Shown here: piece after piece, positions 41,592-52,117 of the stretch
Numbering within the stretch: position 1 is the first letter of the stretch
How the letters are laid out: each line of letters opens with the position of its first letter
Origin: Distichodus sexfasciatus
Taxonomy: Eukaryota > Chordata > Actinopteri > Characiformes > Distichodontidae
Assembly: GCA_032718565.1 (NCBI GenBank)
Contig: JAVGVS010000478.1
Coordinates: 186,001 to 250,000, forward strand
Direction: 5' to 3'
Length of the DNA: 64,000 bases
Notes under the pieces: model-generated
Database searches by the model: none
Told to the model about the DNA's origin: nothing
The model's input: only the letters and a program-made list of their open reading frames with translations
Made by a program: the position numbers and the translations under genes

Positions 41592-43631
41592 CTATGGAAG
41601 CCCGTTTCCGCCACTAAACAAAAAATAAATAAATAAATAAATAAATAAATATTGTGACTTTTTATCTCACAATTCTGACTTTTTTTCTCAGAATTCCGAG
41701 ATACAAACTCGCAATCCTGACTTTTTTTGTCAGAATTGCGAGATGTAGAGTCAGAATTGCGACTGATTGACTTTTTATCTCAGAATTCTGACTTTTCAGC
41801 TCTGACTCTGATTGGTTGGTTCAGTGAAAGTGGACAAGGCTGAAGTTCGTGCGATCCACGAGTTAACGTTATATTAGTCCTAATTAGGATTAAGTGAATA
41901 TTACTAAATGTAGTTAGATGTACTTTTTATGTGTAATTTGGTATATTTTGATAGTCTATGTAAATGTGCCATGGGCGGCCTGCGTGATATGGCTTTTCAG
42001 AGCACTGTATGCTGTGTATTGTTGTATTGACAATAAACCTCTCTTGGAATATGAATCCTAAATAAATCCTAAACTTCTCTGTTCCAGGCAAATGTGAACT
42101 TTTCAGTACACCTCAGGTACTCAACTAAATAGATAAAGTGACATTGTCCTGGCCCAGACTGATTTGATACTTTAAAATAAATGGAAACAATCCATACAAT
42201 TGTGCACAATGATGAATATAGTCAGGTTTCCATGATCATTTTAATAACTTAAACTTCTCTGGGCCAAGCAAATATGAACTTTTCAGTACACTTCAAGCAC
42301 TCAACTATATAGAAAAAGTCCAATTGTCCTGGCCCAGGCTGATTTAATACTACAAAATCAAATGGAAACATTTTGTTAATAGTGAATATTCCCTAGTAAA
42401 GCTAATACAGCTAACTTCAGTCCACTTTCACGGTCCTTCGGGCAGGAAGTTCAAGTTCTCACTGAACCAACCAGTCAGACTCACAGATAATAAATAACAA
42501 GTCAGAATTCCGAGATAAATGTTACTTTATTCTCGCAATTCTGACTTTTATAACTCGCAATTTGGACTTTATATCTCTCGCATCTGACTCTTATAACTCG
42601 CACTTGACTTTTATATCTCGCATTCTGACTTTATAACTCGCAATTTGACTTTTATATCTCGTAATTGCGTATTTCTTAGAGCATTCGCAATTCTGACTTT
42701 TATATCTCGTAATTGCGACGTATATCTCGCAATTTGACTTTTATATCTCACAATTATGATTTTATATCTCGCACTTCTGACTTTATAACTGTAATTGGCG
42801 CATTTTTATATCTCGCAATTCTGGGATTTTATAAATTGCAATTATGCATTTTACATCTGCAATTCTGACTTTTATATTCGCACTGCGACTCTTTACATCT
42901 CGTAATTTGACTTTATATCTCGCAATTATGCATTTTACATCTCGCACTCCTGACTTTATATCTCGTAAATTGCATTTTACATCTCTACCCTGACTTTATA
43001 ACACTTACATCTCGCAATTCTGACTTTATATCTCGCAATTGCGACTTTATATCTCGCACTGACTTTATTGCACTGCACTTTATATCTCGCAATTCTGACT
43101 TTATATCTCGCAATTGCATTTTTACATCTCAAGTAATTCTGACTTATATCCTCAAGAATTGTGACTTTACATCTCGCACTTCTGACTTTATAACACTTAC
43201 ATCTCGCAATTCTGACTTTATAACTCAGAATTACATTTCATATCTCGCATTCTGGGACTTATAATTCTAATTGCATTTTATATCTCGCAATTCTGACTTT
43301 GAGATCTCGCAATTGCGACTTTTACATCTCGCAATTCTTGACTTTATTCCAATTGTGACTTTACATCTCGCACTTCTGACTTTACATCTCGCACTTCTGA
43401 CTTTGAGTATTCCGTGAATTATGCATTTTACATCTCGTACTGATTTTCAGACCCTGCAACAGATTTCTTAAGATCTCGCAATTATGGAAGTTTATATCTC
43501 ACAATTCTGGAGAAAGTCAGAATTGCGAAGCCATTCGGAATTCTGAGGAAAAAGTCAGAATTGTGAGATAAAAAGTCACAATATTTTTTTTGTTTGTTTG
43601 TTTAGTGGCTGAAACGGGCTTCCTATAGCAT
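41592..43631. mobile_element. Inner inverted-repeat element with satellite interior
   Basis: The left arm 'ctatggaagcccgtttccgccactaaacaaa..aatattgtgactttttatctcacaattctgac' is inverted at the right ('gtcagaattgtgagataaaaagtcacaatatt..tttgtttagtggctgaaacgggcttcctatag'). Deeper arms also match: 'ctgattggttggttcagtgaaagtgga' near 41805 against 'tccactttcacgg..actgaaccaaccagtcagac' near 42420-42480. The centre has a ~180-bp tandem duplication (42062-42240 and 42247-42395, 'aaacttctctg..gcaaat.tgaacttttcagtacac'). Confidence 0.8.
42500..43500. repeat. Degenerate 21-bp satellite (TCTCGCAATTSYGACTTTATA)
   Basis: About 45 units of 'tctcgcaattctgactttata' alternating with 'tctcgcaattgcgactttata', giving a 42-bp dimer. 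Many units carry small deletions, for instance 'attgcattttaca' in place of 'attgcgacttttaca'. It forms most of the right half of the inner foldback element. Confidence 0.85.
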
Positions 43632-44255
43632 TGTTATCAGTATATCAATAAATGAGAAGGAGACTCAAGACAGTTGCACGTTTGAGGAATAAACGACTTA
43701 TGAACTGTCAAGGTCACAAGAAAAATAAGTCGTGATCTCGAGATAACGGACAGAAAAATAATGTTAACAAGATGTCCCTCTATCGACTTGGCGTGACTTT
43801 ACAGTTGATATTCATAAATAATCTGTAGTGTTATATTATTTCTAACATATTACTGTGCTGGTGACATGTGTTAGACTCATTATTATGGAATTCTGGGGTT
43901 TGTAGAAGACCTGGCGTTTAAGGAAAGAATAAAGCATTGAAACCTGCTTAAGGCGCTTTGGACGCTGGAGGAATTAATTGCCGCCATAATTACGCATAAA
44001 CAAGGCTCTAATCCCACGCAAAAAAACAACCAAAAAGTCTCGGATTTAAAAAAAATTACTTCTGACTTCTCACCTGTTTCAACAAGAAAACTCCAGCTAA
44101 ACCGTGAGTGAGTTTTATTGTGTTGCGTTTTACACAAAGTGTTGACGTGTTGAAGCCCAAACTTTTACTGGCGTGACATAACCTCCTGATACTCGAGTAA
44201 ACTTCACCTTTGTTTGTGTGAACTTGGTCTCTGTTTTTTGAGCCAGGTTTTTTAA

Positions 44256-44379
44256 GGGAGTGAGTGATGGCTGTCATTGTGAATCCAGCACAGCATAAGA
44301 AAACGTGAGCTCTGTGTGTGAAGGAGCAGTGTGCAGCTGACGTGCAGGGACCGGGGAGCAGTAAGTCAGACGGTCCCTT
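44256..44379 (-). mobile_element. tRNA-derived SINE, tail part, split by a MITE
   Basis: 'gggagtgagtgatggctgtcattgtgaatccagcacagc..gaaggagcagtgtgcagctgac..accggggagcag'. It continues at 45156. Confidence 0.85.
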
Positions 44380-45155
44380 CAGAGGTGTAAAGAATAAAAA
44401 AGTACAGATGCCACTAGTTAGATGTTACTCAAATACAAGTGAAAGTCGTACGGTCACATTTTTAATTAAGTTAAAATATGAAGTATTTGCTTGGGAAAAA
44501 CCTTTAGTATTAAAAGCACTTTTCACATTCTGCCACAACATTTATGCCCAACACTAATGCATCTGACTAGCTTGTAGAAGCTGTAGAATAAGGAGCTGGT
44601 AGAATGTTACAAAATGAAACACAACTCCTAATCCTCGACAAAGAAACCAGACATTGGTTTATTTTGTTAATTTCAACTGTAGACTGCACACCCCACAAAA
44701 ACAGCAGGTAGGTTCTGACACAGCTCATATGTGTATGTTAATCAGGAGGACAGTGCAGTAGCTGTAAATGCAGCTCACAACATAAAAGCAACATTCCAAC
44801 CTGCTTAAAACCCAGCCCTACACCTCCAGCTTCATGACTTTCCAACAGCGACAATGTTTTAATTAAGACAGAAAACAGCAGAACTGGGTTCGAATTTGCT
44901 TTTATAGTTACCGGCTACAGGCGTGATGGTGATGGACTGTCACCTGCCAAACAACCAATCACCTTTTAGAAAAGAGGGAATAACATCCACTTTACCCACA
45001 GATTTGAAAGTAACAAGTAACGAGAACCGTGTTAGAAATTTAGTGAAGTGAAAGTCATATGTTTCCCAAAAAATAACCTAATCAAGTGAGGTACAGATGC
45101 TCAAACACTCAAGTACAGTACTCAAGTAAATGTACTTCATTACTGTCCACCTCTG
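44380..45155. mobile_element. hAT-like MITE (CAGAGGTGTAAAG), nested in SINE
   Basis: Terminal 'cagaggtg' and 'cacctctg'. The 8-bp flanks ggtccctt (44372-44379) and ggcacctt (45156-45163) agree at 6 of 8 and both derive from the SINE sequence ggtacctt, proving insertion into the SINE. The interior 'caagtacagtactcaagtaaatgtacttcattactgtcc' is typical of a common fish family. Confidence 0.9.
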
Positions 45156-45264
45156 GGCACCTTTGCTCATGAGTATCTCAGTGGTACCTTTACTGGTCTG
45201 GGATTCAAACTGGCGACCTTCCGACCACAGAGCAAACATCCTGACAGTTACACTACCAACTGCT
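45156..45264 (-). mobile_element. tRNA-derived SINE, head part, continuation of 44256-44379
   Basis: 'cacctttgctcatgagtatctcagtggtacctttactggtctgggattcaaactggcgacc..cagttacactaccaac'. Confidence 0.85.
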
Positions 45265-45269
45265 TTGTC

Positions 45270-45462
45270 CTTCTTTCCTTCCTGCTTGTCTTTTCTTTGC
45301 CCCTCTCCCTTTTCTACACTCTTTCTTTAATCTTTTTTCTGTCTCTTTATCTCCCTCCCACTGTCATACTCGCTCCTCTTTCCCGCTGTCTCTCTATTTC
45401 TCTCTTCCCATCCCCCTCTCTCTATCTCTCCTTCTCTCTCTCTCTCTCTCTATGTGTATATA
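45270..45462. repeat. CT-rich low-complexity tract
   Basis: Pyrimidine-rich, ending in (CT)n at 45435-45453. The Leu/Ser frame is an artefact. Confidence 0.9.
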
Positions 45463-45471
45463 TACTGTATA

Positions 45472-45835
45472 TTCAGGCTGTGCAATTAATCGAAGTTTTA
45501 TTTCAATTACGATTTCGGCTCCAAACAATCACAAAACAATGTAAATTTAAAAAAAACAATTATTTTATTTAATTTGTATTTTATTTATACATTTTGTATT
45601 TTTGTTTTCATGGTATTGTGGAACCGCAATTACATTGCTGGGATTTTGTTTACTTTTTTAATACAATATTTGAATATTACACTGTTATTTTAACAGGAAA
45701 GTTTACATTTGCTGTTCTTTGTGCAATAAATGCTATGTGTTTCCAGAGTCAATGAGTAATCGCTAAATAATCGTGATTTCAAGATTTTACTAAAATAATC
45801 GTGGATTATGGTTTTTTCCATAATTGAAAGAAGTC
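45472..45835. mobile_element. hAT-like MITE ('gtgcaattaatcg')
   Basis: The left part 'gctgtgcaattaatcgaagttttatttcaattacgatttcgg' is echoed inverted at the right by 'aataatcgtgatttcaagattttactaaaataatcgtggattatgg'. The interior 'tttgtgcaataaatgctat' is common to fish copies. Confidence 0.7.
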
Positions 45836-45839
45836 TTTA

Positions 45840-45840
<1 letters not shown>

Positions 45841-45906
<66 letters not shown>
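45841..45906. repeat. (TA)n microsatellite
   Basis: About 32 uninterrupted TA units. Confidence 0.95.
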
Positions 45907-45910
<4 letters not shown>

Positions 45911-46012
45911 CAGTATATACATATATACACTCCCCAAACAGTGATATTTGGTTCAGTTTGTCACTTTCTCCTTGTGAGTCTCATGCGTGATTTCTATGAA
46001 GACAAACATGTA

Positions 46013-46582
46013 CAGCATCAAAAAGTTTAGGCAGGTGTGAAAAATGCTGTAAACAAAGAATGCTTTCAGAAATATAAATAATGATTGTTTATTTTATCAA
46101 TTTTACTAAATGGAAGTGCGAACAAAAGAAAAATCTAAATCAAATCAATATTTGGTGTTACTACCTTTTGCCTTCAAACCAGCATCAATTCTTATAGGTA
46201 CACTTGCACAAAGTCAGGGATTTTGTAGGATTATAGTCATTATATTATTTTGTAGGATTATAGTCATTATATTATTTTGTAGTCATTATATTATTTTGTA
46301 GGATTATAGGATTATAGATCTGTGGTTAGTTCTCCAAGATGTTTGGAACAACCTACCAGCCGAGTTCCTTCAAAACTGTGTGCAAGTGTACCTAGAAGAA
46401 CTGATGCTGTTTTGAAGGCAAAGGGTGGTCAAACCAAATATTGATTTGATTTAGATTTCTCTTTTGTCCATTCACTGCATTTTGTTGATTGATGAAAATA
46501 AATGATTAACACTTCCATTTTTGAAAGCATTCTTTGTTTACAGCATTTTTTCACACCTGCCTAAAACTTTTGCACAGTACTG
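46013..46582. mobile_element. Tc1/mariner-type foldback MITE, copy 2
   Basis: TA at 46011-46012 and 46583-46584 gives the target duplication. The right end 'cctgcctaaaacttttgcacagtactg' is intact and the left end is damaged. Both halves are mutual inverted repeats ('aaatcaatatttggtgttactaccttttgcct' against 'aggcaaagggtggtcaaaccaaatattgattt'). The centre has a local 'ttttgtaggattatagtcattatatta' triplication at 46212-46300. Confidence 0.85.
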
Positions 46583-46584
46583 TA

Positions 46585-47130
46585 TAAAATCCCACAGCAA
46601 ACCCACACCAATCTCGCTTTCTCATCACTATTATTATTATTATCTGGTTATTGCGTAACTGAGCGTTGACTACGGCAGTTCTGTAACCTGGAAACTGAGT
46701 GGCGAGCACATCATTTCTAATCAGCGGAACGTCCACTAAATAAAAAGCTTAGTGAGGAGACAGGAAGCGTGGCCGCCGTTGAAATGGACGACAGATGGTT
46801 TCCACTTAAACGTGTGACGTCTCTGTTGATAAGCTTTTATCGGGGCTTTTTTTCTGGCAGCAAACATTGTAAAAGCGCTGAGGAAAGAGGAACTGGCTCT
46901 CCAACCGAAACTCACGGCCGGAAGGCCGTTGAGATATCCTGCTGTTCTCACATTTATGTGTGTGTGTGGTTTACGTCTGTACACTTAATGAACCATGAAT
47001 CAAAACTGACAATCATAACTTTCAATTAACCTAATCTTGCCCCTGTCAGTTATTTTGCTTATTTTAGAAGTTCGGTTGCGGCTGTTCCCTGAGTGTGTTT
47101 TCATCTGAATGTAAGTAAGTAAGAAATTAT
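46585..47130. other. Intergenic, no gene established
   Basis: 46770-46960 is less AT-rich and open on the plus strand (MAAVEMDDRWFPLKRVTSLL onwards), but no family or splice structure was recognised. Confidence 0.35.
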
Positions 47131-47257
47131 TTTGTCATTGTCATTGTGAACATAGCATAGCACACGGTTCACCACAACCAAATGTGAGCTCTGCATTTGA
47201 CCCATCTGTGAAGGAGCAGTGGGCAGCTTTTTGGACAGCGCCCAGGGAGCAGTGTTT
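47131..47257 (-). mobile_element. tRNA-derived SINE, tail part
   Basis: 'tgtcattgtgaacatagcatagcacacggttcaccacaaccaaatgtgagctctgcatttgacccatctgtgaaggagcagtgggcag'. Confidence 0.88.
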
Positions 47258-47774
47258 TAGCTACTTTTTCTCTGTAGCTTGTAGTGTAGTAACTACTACA
47301 CAATGGTACCTTGATACTCAATCTTAATCGTTCCAAAAGGTGGTTCGAATTCCAAAAGTTCAAGGTCCAGTGAAAGGTTGTTTTATCGGCTGGTCAAAGT
47401 ACAAAATAAATTATTTAATTCTTAAAATTTCCATCAAAAATAATGTTTTAGTACTGAATTATTGGAAATTGTGCACTCTGTGCAATTATATAATTCTTGG
47501 TATAAAAACAATACATACGTGTGAAATAACCTGACAGATTTGTGGTGGTCATATAGAGACGCCAATCCAATGATGGTTCTTGTCATACAAGTTGATTTGG
47601 CATTGAGTCGAAGTACAGAATAAACGGTGGAATTCTGACTTTTATGATGGCACGATTCAGAAAATCTCATGATTCGATTCCGATTCTTGTGCTTACGATT
47701 CAATTCAAAATTGATTCACGATTCTTCAATGGTTCACAATTCAATACATAGATGAATTTGTTTCCAGATTGCTG

Positions 47775-48308
47775 TTTGGATTACTTTTCTCATTTGACTG
47801 TGGCAGATCAACAGTAAAATTCACACTGAATCAAATGTAGTTTACTAAATGTAATTCATATGTACACATACTGACTCAATTTCCTTCATGCTCATGTGAA
47901 GGAGGTCTGTCTGGACAGATTTCCACATTGCACCATCTATGGATTGGCGAGCTGAACTCTTGTCGGGGAAAAATTAAACTAGACAAAGGTGTGCCCAAAG
48001 GTGTGTCAATCCTATAGGTGGTGCAATGTGGAAATCCGCATTTGACCCATCTGTGAAGGAGCAGTGTGCAACTAACATAAGCAGTACCCAGAGCCGTGCT
48101 TGGGGATGGTGCCTTGCTCATGAATACCTCAGTGGTACCTTTACTGGTCTGGGATTCAACGTTACACAACCAACTGCCCCAGCATTCGTGTGAGCATGAA
48201 GGAAGTGCAGTCAGTATGCGTACATATGCATTACGTTTAGTACACTACATTAGATTAGATCAGTGATTTTATTGTTGATCTGCCACAGTCAAATGGGAAA
48301 AGTAACTT
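47775..48308. mobile_element. Foldback element interrupted by a SINE
   Basis: The arm 47775-47897 ('gctgtttggattacttttctcatttgactgtggcagatcaacagtaaaatt..atgtacacatactgactcaatttccttcatgctca') is inverted at 48190-48308. Between the arms is a second smaller inverted repeat ('atttccacattgcaccatctatggattg' at 47929-47945 region against 'caatcctataggtggtgcaatgtggaaat' at 48007-48035) and a SINE. Confidence 0.75.
48033..48181 (-). mobile_element. tRNA-derived SINE inside the foldback element
   Basis: 'atccgcatttgacccatctgtgaaggagcagtgtgcaac..gccttgctcatgaatacctcagtggtacctttactggtctgggattc..gttacacaaccaactgcccc'. Confidence 0.85.
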
Positions 48309-49204
48309 AAAATTTTTACTTATTACGTATATTTTACTTATTTTAACTTAGAATTTTTAGACTTAGTTTGTAATATTGCGCTCTGTGCAATTTTTCAGTT
48401 TCTAGTATAAAACATGATGTGTGCTCGGTTCGTCTTCATTCTTCATTCAAGCTCGAATTTGGAGCAAAATGTTCATTGTCTCAGTAGTTTGAGAACTGAG
48501 GTACCTCTATATAAAACAGCAGCTCGTACCGGACCTTAAATACTTTTAACCGCAAGTAGCTTCAAAGGTTACCGATTTAAAGTATCTTCCCCAACACTGC
48601 TGAGACGTTGTTACACCAGGGAGGCGTCTTCTTGTAGCTGTAATAGTATTTATTCTGGTTTAGGTGGCAGGTGGAGGTTTGTATTAACCCCTTGGTAGGG
48701 AACAAGTGTGAGAGCAGCTGTTCATTTCACTTCAACCTCAACCATCATCGCCCTCACTAAAAATCACACCCCCTGTACCGCTGCAGAGAGGAGCAGTGTC
48801 CATCAGCGGCCGGCTGCACACCTGTTCGTCATGAAAGAGTGTGTGTGGGAGTGTGTGTGCGGTTAGAAGCAACTGGTCCTGCATTCATTTGTAGTTCACA
48901 ACATTATGAACGTTCTGGAAAAAATTCTTGGCTTTAATGATGCTTCGTCTAATTGTGTAATTATAATATTACAACAAATGTGGATTTTTAATGTAAATAA
49001 TTAAGATTCTGAGGAGAGAATATCAGTTCTCATTTAAAAGATTCAATTGTAGTATAAACTCCATGGAAATCCCTTAAAATCGCTTTCGCACTATTTACAA
49101 CAGTGCATGTATTCATATTTTATATTTATCAGTTTATTTATATTTTCTCATTATAACTCTTTCCACTAGTAAATTTGACTACCTTAACATTCTTTAATTG
49201 GTTC
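48309..49204. other. Intergenic, mostly unassigned
   Basis: 48310-48530 resembles 47310-47520 ('gcgctctgtgcaat..tagtataaaac'), perhaps two parts of one repeat. The rest has no recognised exon. Confidence 0.4.
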
Positions 49205-49335
49205 CTGATAAGGCTGAAACGATTATTCGAATCATTCGAGTACAAAATGTGGTCGATTTTATTTTTTATCGAAGCTTAATTCTCTTCACTCGCTAGAGCA
49301 CGTGCTGCTTGTGTTTCACACGGATGCTTATTAAT
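49205..49335. mobile_element. hAT-like MITE family ('gctgaaacgatta'), left end
   Basis: 'aaggctgaaacgattattcgaatcattcgag..ttcactcgctagagca.gtgct.cttgtttcaca' is the reverse complement of the end at 54180-54310. Confidence 0.65.
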
Positions 49336-49554
49336 GACACTTATGTGAAGGTACCACAACAACTAGAATTCTACTCACAATACAACCATTTCTTGTTATT
49401 TCCAGTGTCTATTCCAGAACGTGCGTCCATCACTTTATTGTGACGCAGCCCAGAGTGACCCGCGGGGGATTGGGGGAAATGTAATTCTCTCTCAGAAAGG
49501 CTAAAAGCAGCTCATTTTATTCTCTCAGGGTTGTATTGGTTCATTTTGATTAAA

Positions 49555-49690
49555 AAAACAAAAAACATTCAGGAATAAAAGCCAATTGGTTGTACATTTT
49601 CAGACTTGTCTTTTTCAGTTTTTAAAAAAAGAACTTACTCAACTAATCGAATCGATAGTGTACTGTATTACAGAAAGAATCGATAGCTGC
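49555..49690. mobile_element. MITE fragment shared with 11166-11332
   Basis: 'cattcaggaataaaagccaattggttgtacattttcagact' plus the following 'aactaatcgaatcgatag' terminus. Possibly the right end of the element starting at 49205. Confidence 0.6.
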
Positions 49691-49754
49691 AGCTGTTGTT
49701 CCCGATGACATGACTCAAACAAATCCCCTATAAAAACCCTCAAAATGTGACCTA

Positions 49755-49925
49755 CACCACGTATGCCTAAATTACTGGCTGATGCGGATATCCGATATTT
49801 TCCTGCTTAAGTCTGCTGATACCATTCCACCGCGCGCTCAGAATTTTGGCGCAGAAATAACACCTTAGTTCTGAGATTTCTAACACCGTGCCAGGTCAAG
49901 CGAGCGTGAGAACTGTTAAGCTACA
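49755..49925. mobile_element. 'gatatccgat' hAT-like MITE fragment
   Basis: 'gctgatgcggatatccgatatttt..caggtcaagcgagcgtgagaa' is the reverse complement of 18925-19130. A relative is at 52305-52620. Confidence 0.6.
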
Positions 49926-49979
49926 ACCCCAGCTGTTACCTGAGATACATACTACCGCACAGAAAAATATGATGAGGTT

Positions 49980-50455
49980 AAATGTACATGTGTGTATATG
50001 TGCATGACTGTGTGTTTGCGCGTGCGTGCGTCCATGCATGCGTGTGTACGTTTGTGCATGTGTGTGCGTGCATGTATATTTGCATGCTTATGCGCGTGTG
50101 TGTGCATGCTTGTGTGTTAGTATGGGCATGCATAGGTGTAAGTGTGTGTTTATATACATGCATGTTTGTGTATGTCGTTGTGTGCATGTATATGTGAGTG
50201 TGCTTGTGTGTGTGCGTGCTTGCATGATGGTGTGAGTGGCTGCATGTATATATGTATGTATATCTATGTGTGCTCGCATGTGCATGTATGCATTTATGTG
50301 TGTGTATACATTCATGTGGGTGCGTGTACGTACATACAATATGTGTGTATATGTCTATGCTTATGCGTGCATGCATGCATGCGTGCGTGTGTGTGTATGT
50401 CTATGTGTATATGTGCATGTGACTTCTGCATGCACGTAAGTGTATGTGGTTGAGT
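49980..50455. repeat. Alternating purine-pyrimidine tract (TG/CG/CA/TA)
   Basis: About 475 bp made almost wholly of TG, CG, CA and TA dinucleotides ('gcgcgtgcgtgcgtccatgcatgcgtgtg', 'gcatgcatgcatgcgtgcgtgtg'). Cys/Val and His/Thr frames on both strands are artefacts. The composition favours left-handed DNA. Confidence 0.9.
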
Positions 50456-50893
50456 GAGAGATGTTCTGGAAACCATGCCGAATGTGTTTCAGTTCCCTCT
50501 GCACACATGTTCATGTTCTGGCTATTTGAGCAATCTAGCAGCTTGCTGACTGATTCTCACATTTCTACACAGTGTGAGCAGCTTTAACAACTTATTATTA
50601 ACACCACACTTACACAAATACTCTCACCAAACCGCTTTCCTGTCATGTGGCTCACTCAGGAAGCCGAGGCCTTTAACGTCCAAACCGCTCAATGAGGAAC
50701 GTATCATAAATACTCAAAGACCTCTAACTCCAGCTTATGTTCAGCTTTAGTCAGTAAACGCTCTGCTGGGTTTCCCATTCACCTGGTCACTAAAAACACA
50801 GCTCTTCCTAGAAATGTTAATGCTGTGACCAACCAATGGAATCAGTGGGGGAATTTATCACGTCATTCTGAAAAATAAACACCAACACATTTA
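50456..50893. other. Intergenic, nothing recognised
   Basis: No exon-like frame or repeat recognised. Confidence 0.4.
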
Positions 50894-51055
50894 AGCGAGT
50901 GATTAGTTGTCGTTGTAAACACAGCACAGTGCACCACAACCAAATGTGAACTCTGCATTTGACCCATCTGTGAAGGAGCAGTGGTCAGCTTTTTTTTGGC
51001 AGCGCCCAGGAGCAGTGCTTGGGGACGGTACCTTGCTCATAAATACATCTGCTGG
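50894..51055 (-). mobile_element. tRNA-derived SINE, tail and middle, split by a MITE
   Basis: 'gcgagtgattagttgtcgttgtaaacacagcacagtgcaccacaacc..gcagtgcttggggacggtaccttgctcat'. It continues at 51673. Confidence 0.88.
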
Positions 51056-51063
51056 TTCAGGAA

Positions 51064-51664
51064 TAGACATGACACGATACCATATTTTTATGTCCGATAC
51101 CGATATTATAAATTTGTATATCTGCTGATACGAAACAAATCCGATACAGTTTCTGAGTCTTTTCAAAACAGAAAATAATGCTTTAAAAATGTCTGAATAC
51201 ATGACTGAGATTATTCTGTTGTGCTTAATAACAAGCAACGCAACACACTACAACCCCAACAGCACATCACACCATTATACTGTTTAATGTCCTTAACAAC
51301 ACCAGCTCTCACTCACAGTCTCTGTGTTCCTGATGGTTTTAGCGCCGCAGGATTGGGGAGCGTCACTAAATTACACAACTGTGTTTAAAGGAATCATGTT
51401 TGAGACGTTATTTTAATAGTAAATCATTTAGCATCTACATATGGTAATTATTGCCTTGTTTAGTAGGAAAACAGGATTTAAGTCAAGTATTTCCTTAATA
51501 TGTACACAAATGTCAAACAATAAAGCAGCTTTACTGCAGTGCCGCTTCCGATGCATAACCAATGGAGCATGCATGCATGTACAGTTTGTACAGTTTGCTC
51601 CATAGATCCAGCTATCGTTATCAGACCGATATCTGATCCCCGTATCGGATCGGTGTAATCTCTG
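51064..51664. mobile_element. hAT-like MITE nested in SINE, 8-bp duplication
   Basis: Terminal 'tagacatgacacgatacc' against, on the complement, 'cagagattacaccgatccgata'. Flanking 8-mers ttcaggaa (51056-51063) and ttcgggaa (51665-51672) agree at 7 of 8. The interior 'caacacactacaaccccaacagcacatcacaccattatactgttta' is shared with 56365-56420. Confidence 0.92.
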
Positions 51665-51672
51665 TTCGGGAA

Positions 51673-51725
51673 CTTGAACCAGCGACCCTGTGATTACGGG
51701 GCCAACTCCCTGACTGTTACACTAG
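51673..51725 (-). mobile_element. tRNA-derived SINE, head, continuation of 50894-51055
   Basis: 'cttgaaccagcgaccctgtgattacggggccaactccctgactgttacacta' supplies the complement of the tRNA-like A and B boxes. Confidence 0.88.
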
Positions 51726-52117
51726 AGACAGTCACACGTGTCTTTATACACACTTTGAATGCTTCCATTGTTCTCGTCCAGCACACGGCCACCAGCCCAC
51801 CGTCAACGTGGTGCCGAGTAAACGCACTAATTACTGCCCCAAAGGTCCGTTCTGATGCCAAAATGTGAAGTTTGTGATGTCTCTTGGGCACTTTGTGTTT
51901 GGTGGCTCCATTCTTCACTCTTTGATCTTCTTGTTTATTACAGTAAGCCCTGAGGCTGTTGGGCTTCAGCAGGTGGTCTAACTAGTATTTATCTACATAT
52001 CTGTATCTATATATGTATACGGTGTATATATACATACACCCAGTGTTTTATGTTAACAAAGAGAGGAACAGGATGTTTAACATTTGAGCAGTTTTCTTAG
52101 CAAGAAGTGAATTTTAA
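51726..52117. other. Intergenic, nothing recognised
   Basis: Short TA-rich run near 52000-52035. No exon recognised. Confidence 0.4.

Larger units (their letters stand above)
40826..43795. mobile_element. ~3-kb foldback element, outer inverted repeats
   Basis: The left arm 'ggaagtcgacagaggagatggttgaacattatttttctttgcgttatctagagatcatgactt' (40828-40892) is inverted at the right as 'aagtcgtgatctcgagataacggacagaaaaataatgttaacaagatgtccctctatcgacttgg' (about 43725-43790). Related 'ttctcgagattacgac' and 'gatctcgaaag' blocks lie at 41170-41320. It carries the inner element 41592-43631 and no coding capacity. Confidence 0.75.

Noticed and set aside
41592..43631. CRISPR-like array of short repeats
   Set aside because: The 21-bp units are contiguous without unique spacers, and the DNA is eukaryotic. 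It is a satellite within a foldback element.
46769..47029. 86-codon plus-strand frame MAAVEMDDRW..
   Set aside because: No homologue is recognised, the opposite strand is equally open, and there is no splice or promoter context.
49978..50453. Cys/Val and His/Thr-rich frames on both strands
   Set aside because: They come from the alternating TG/CA tract.
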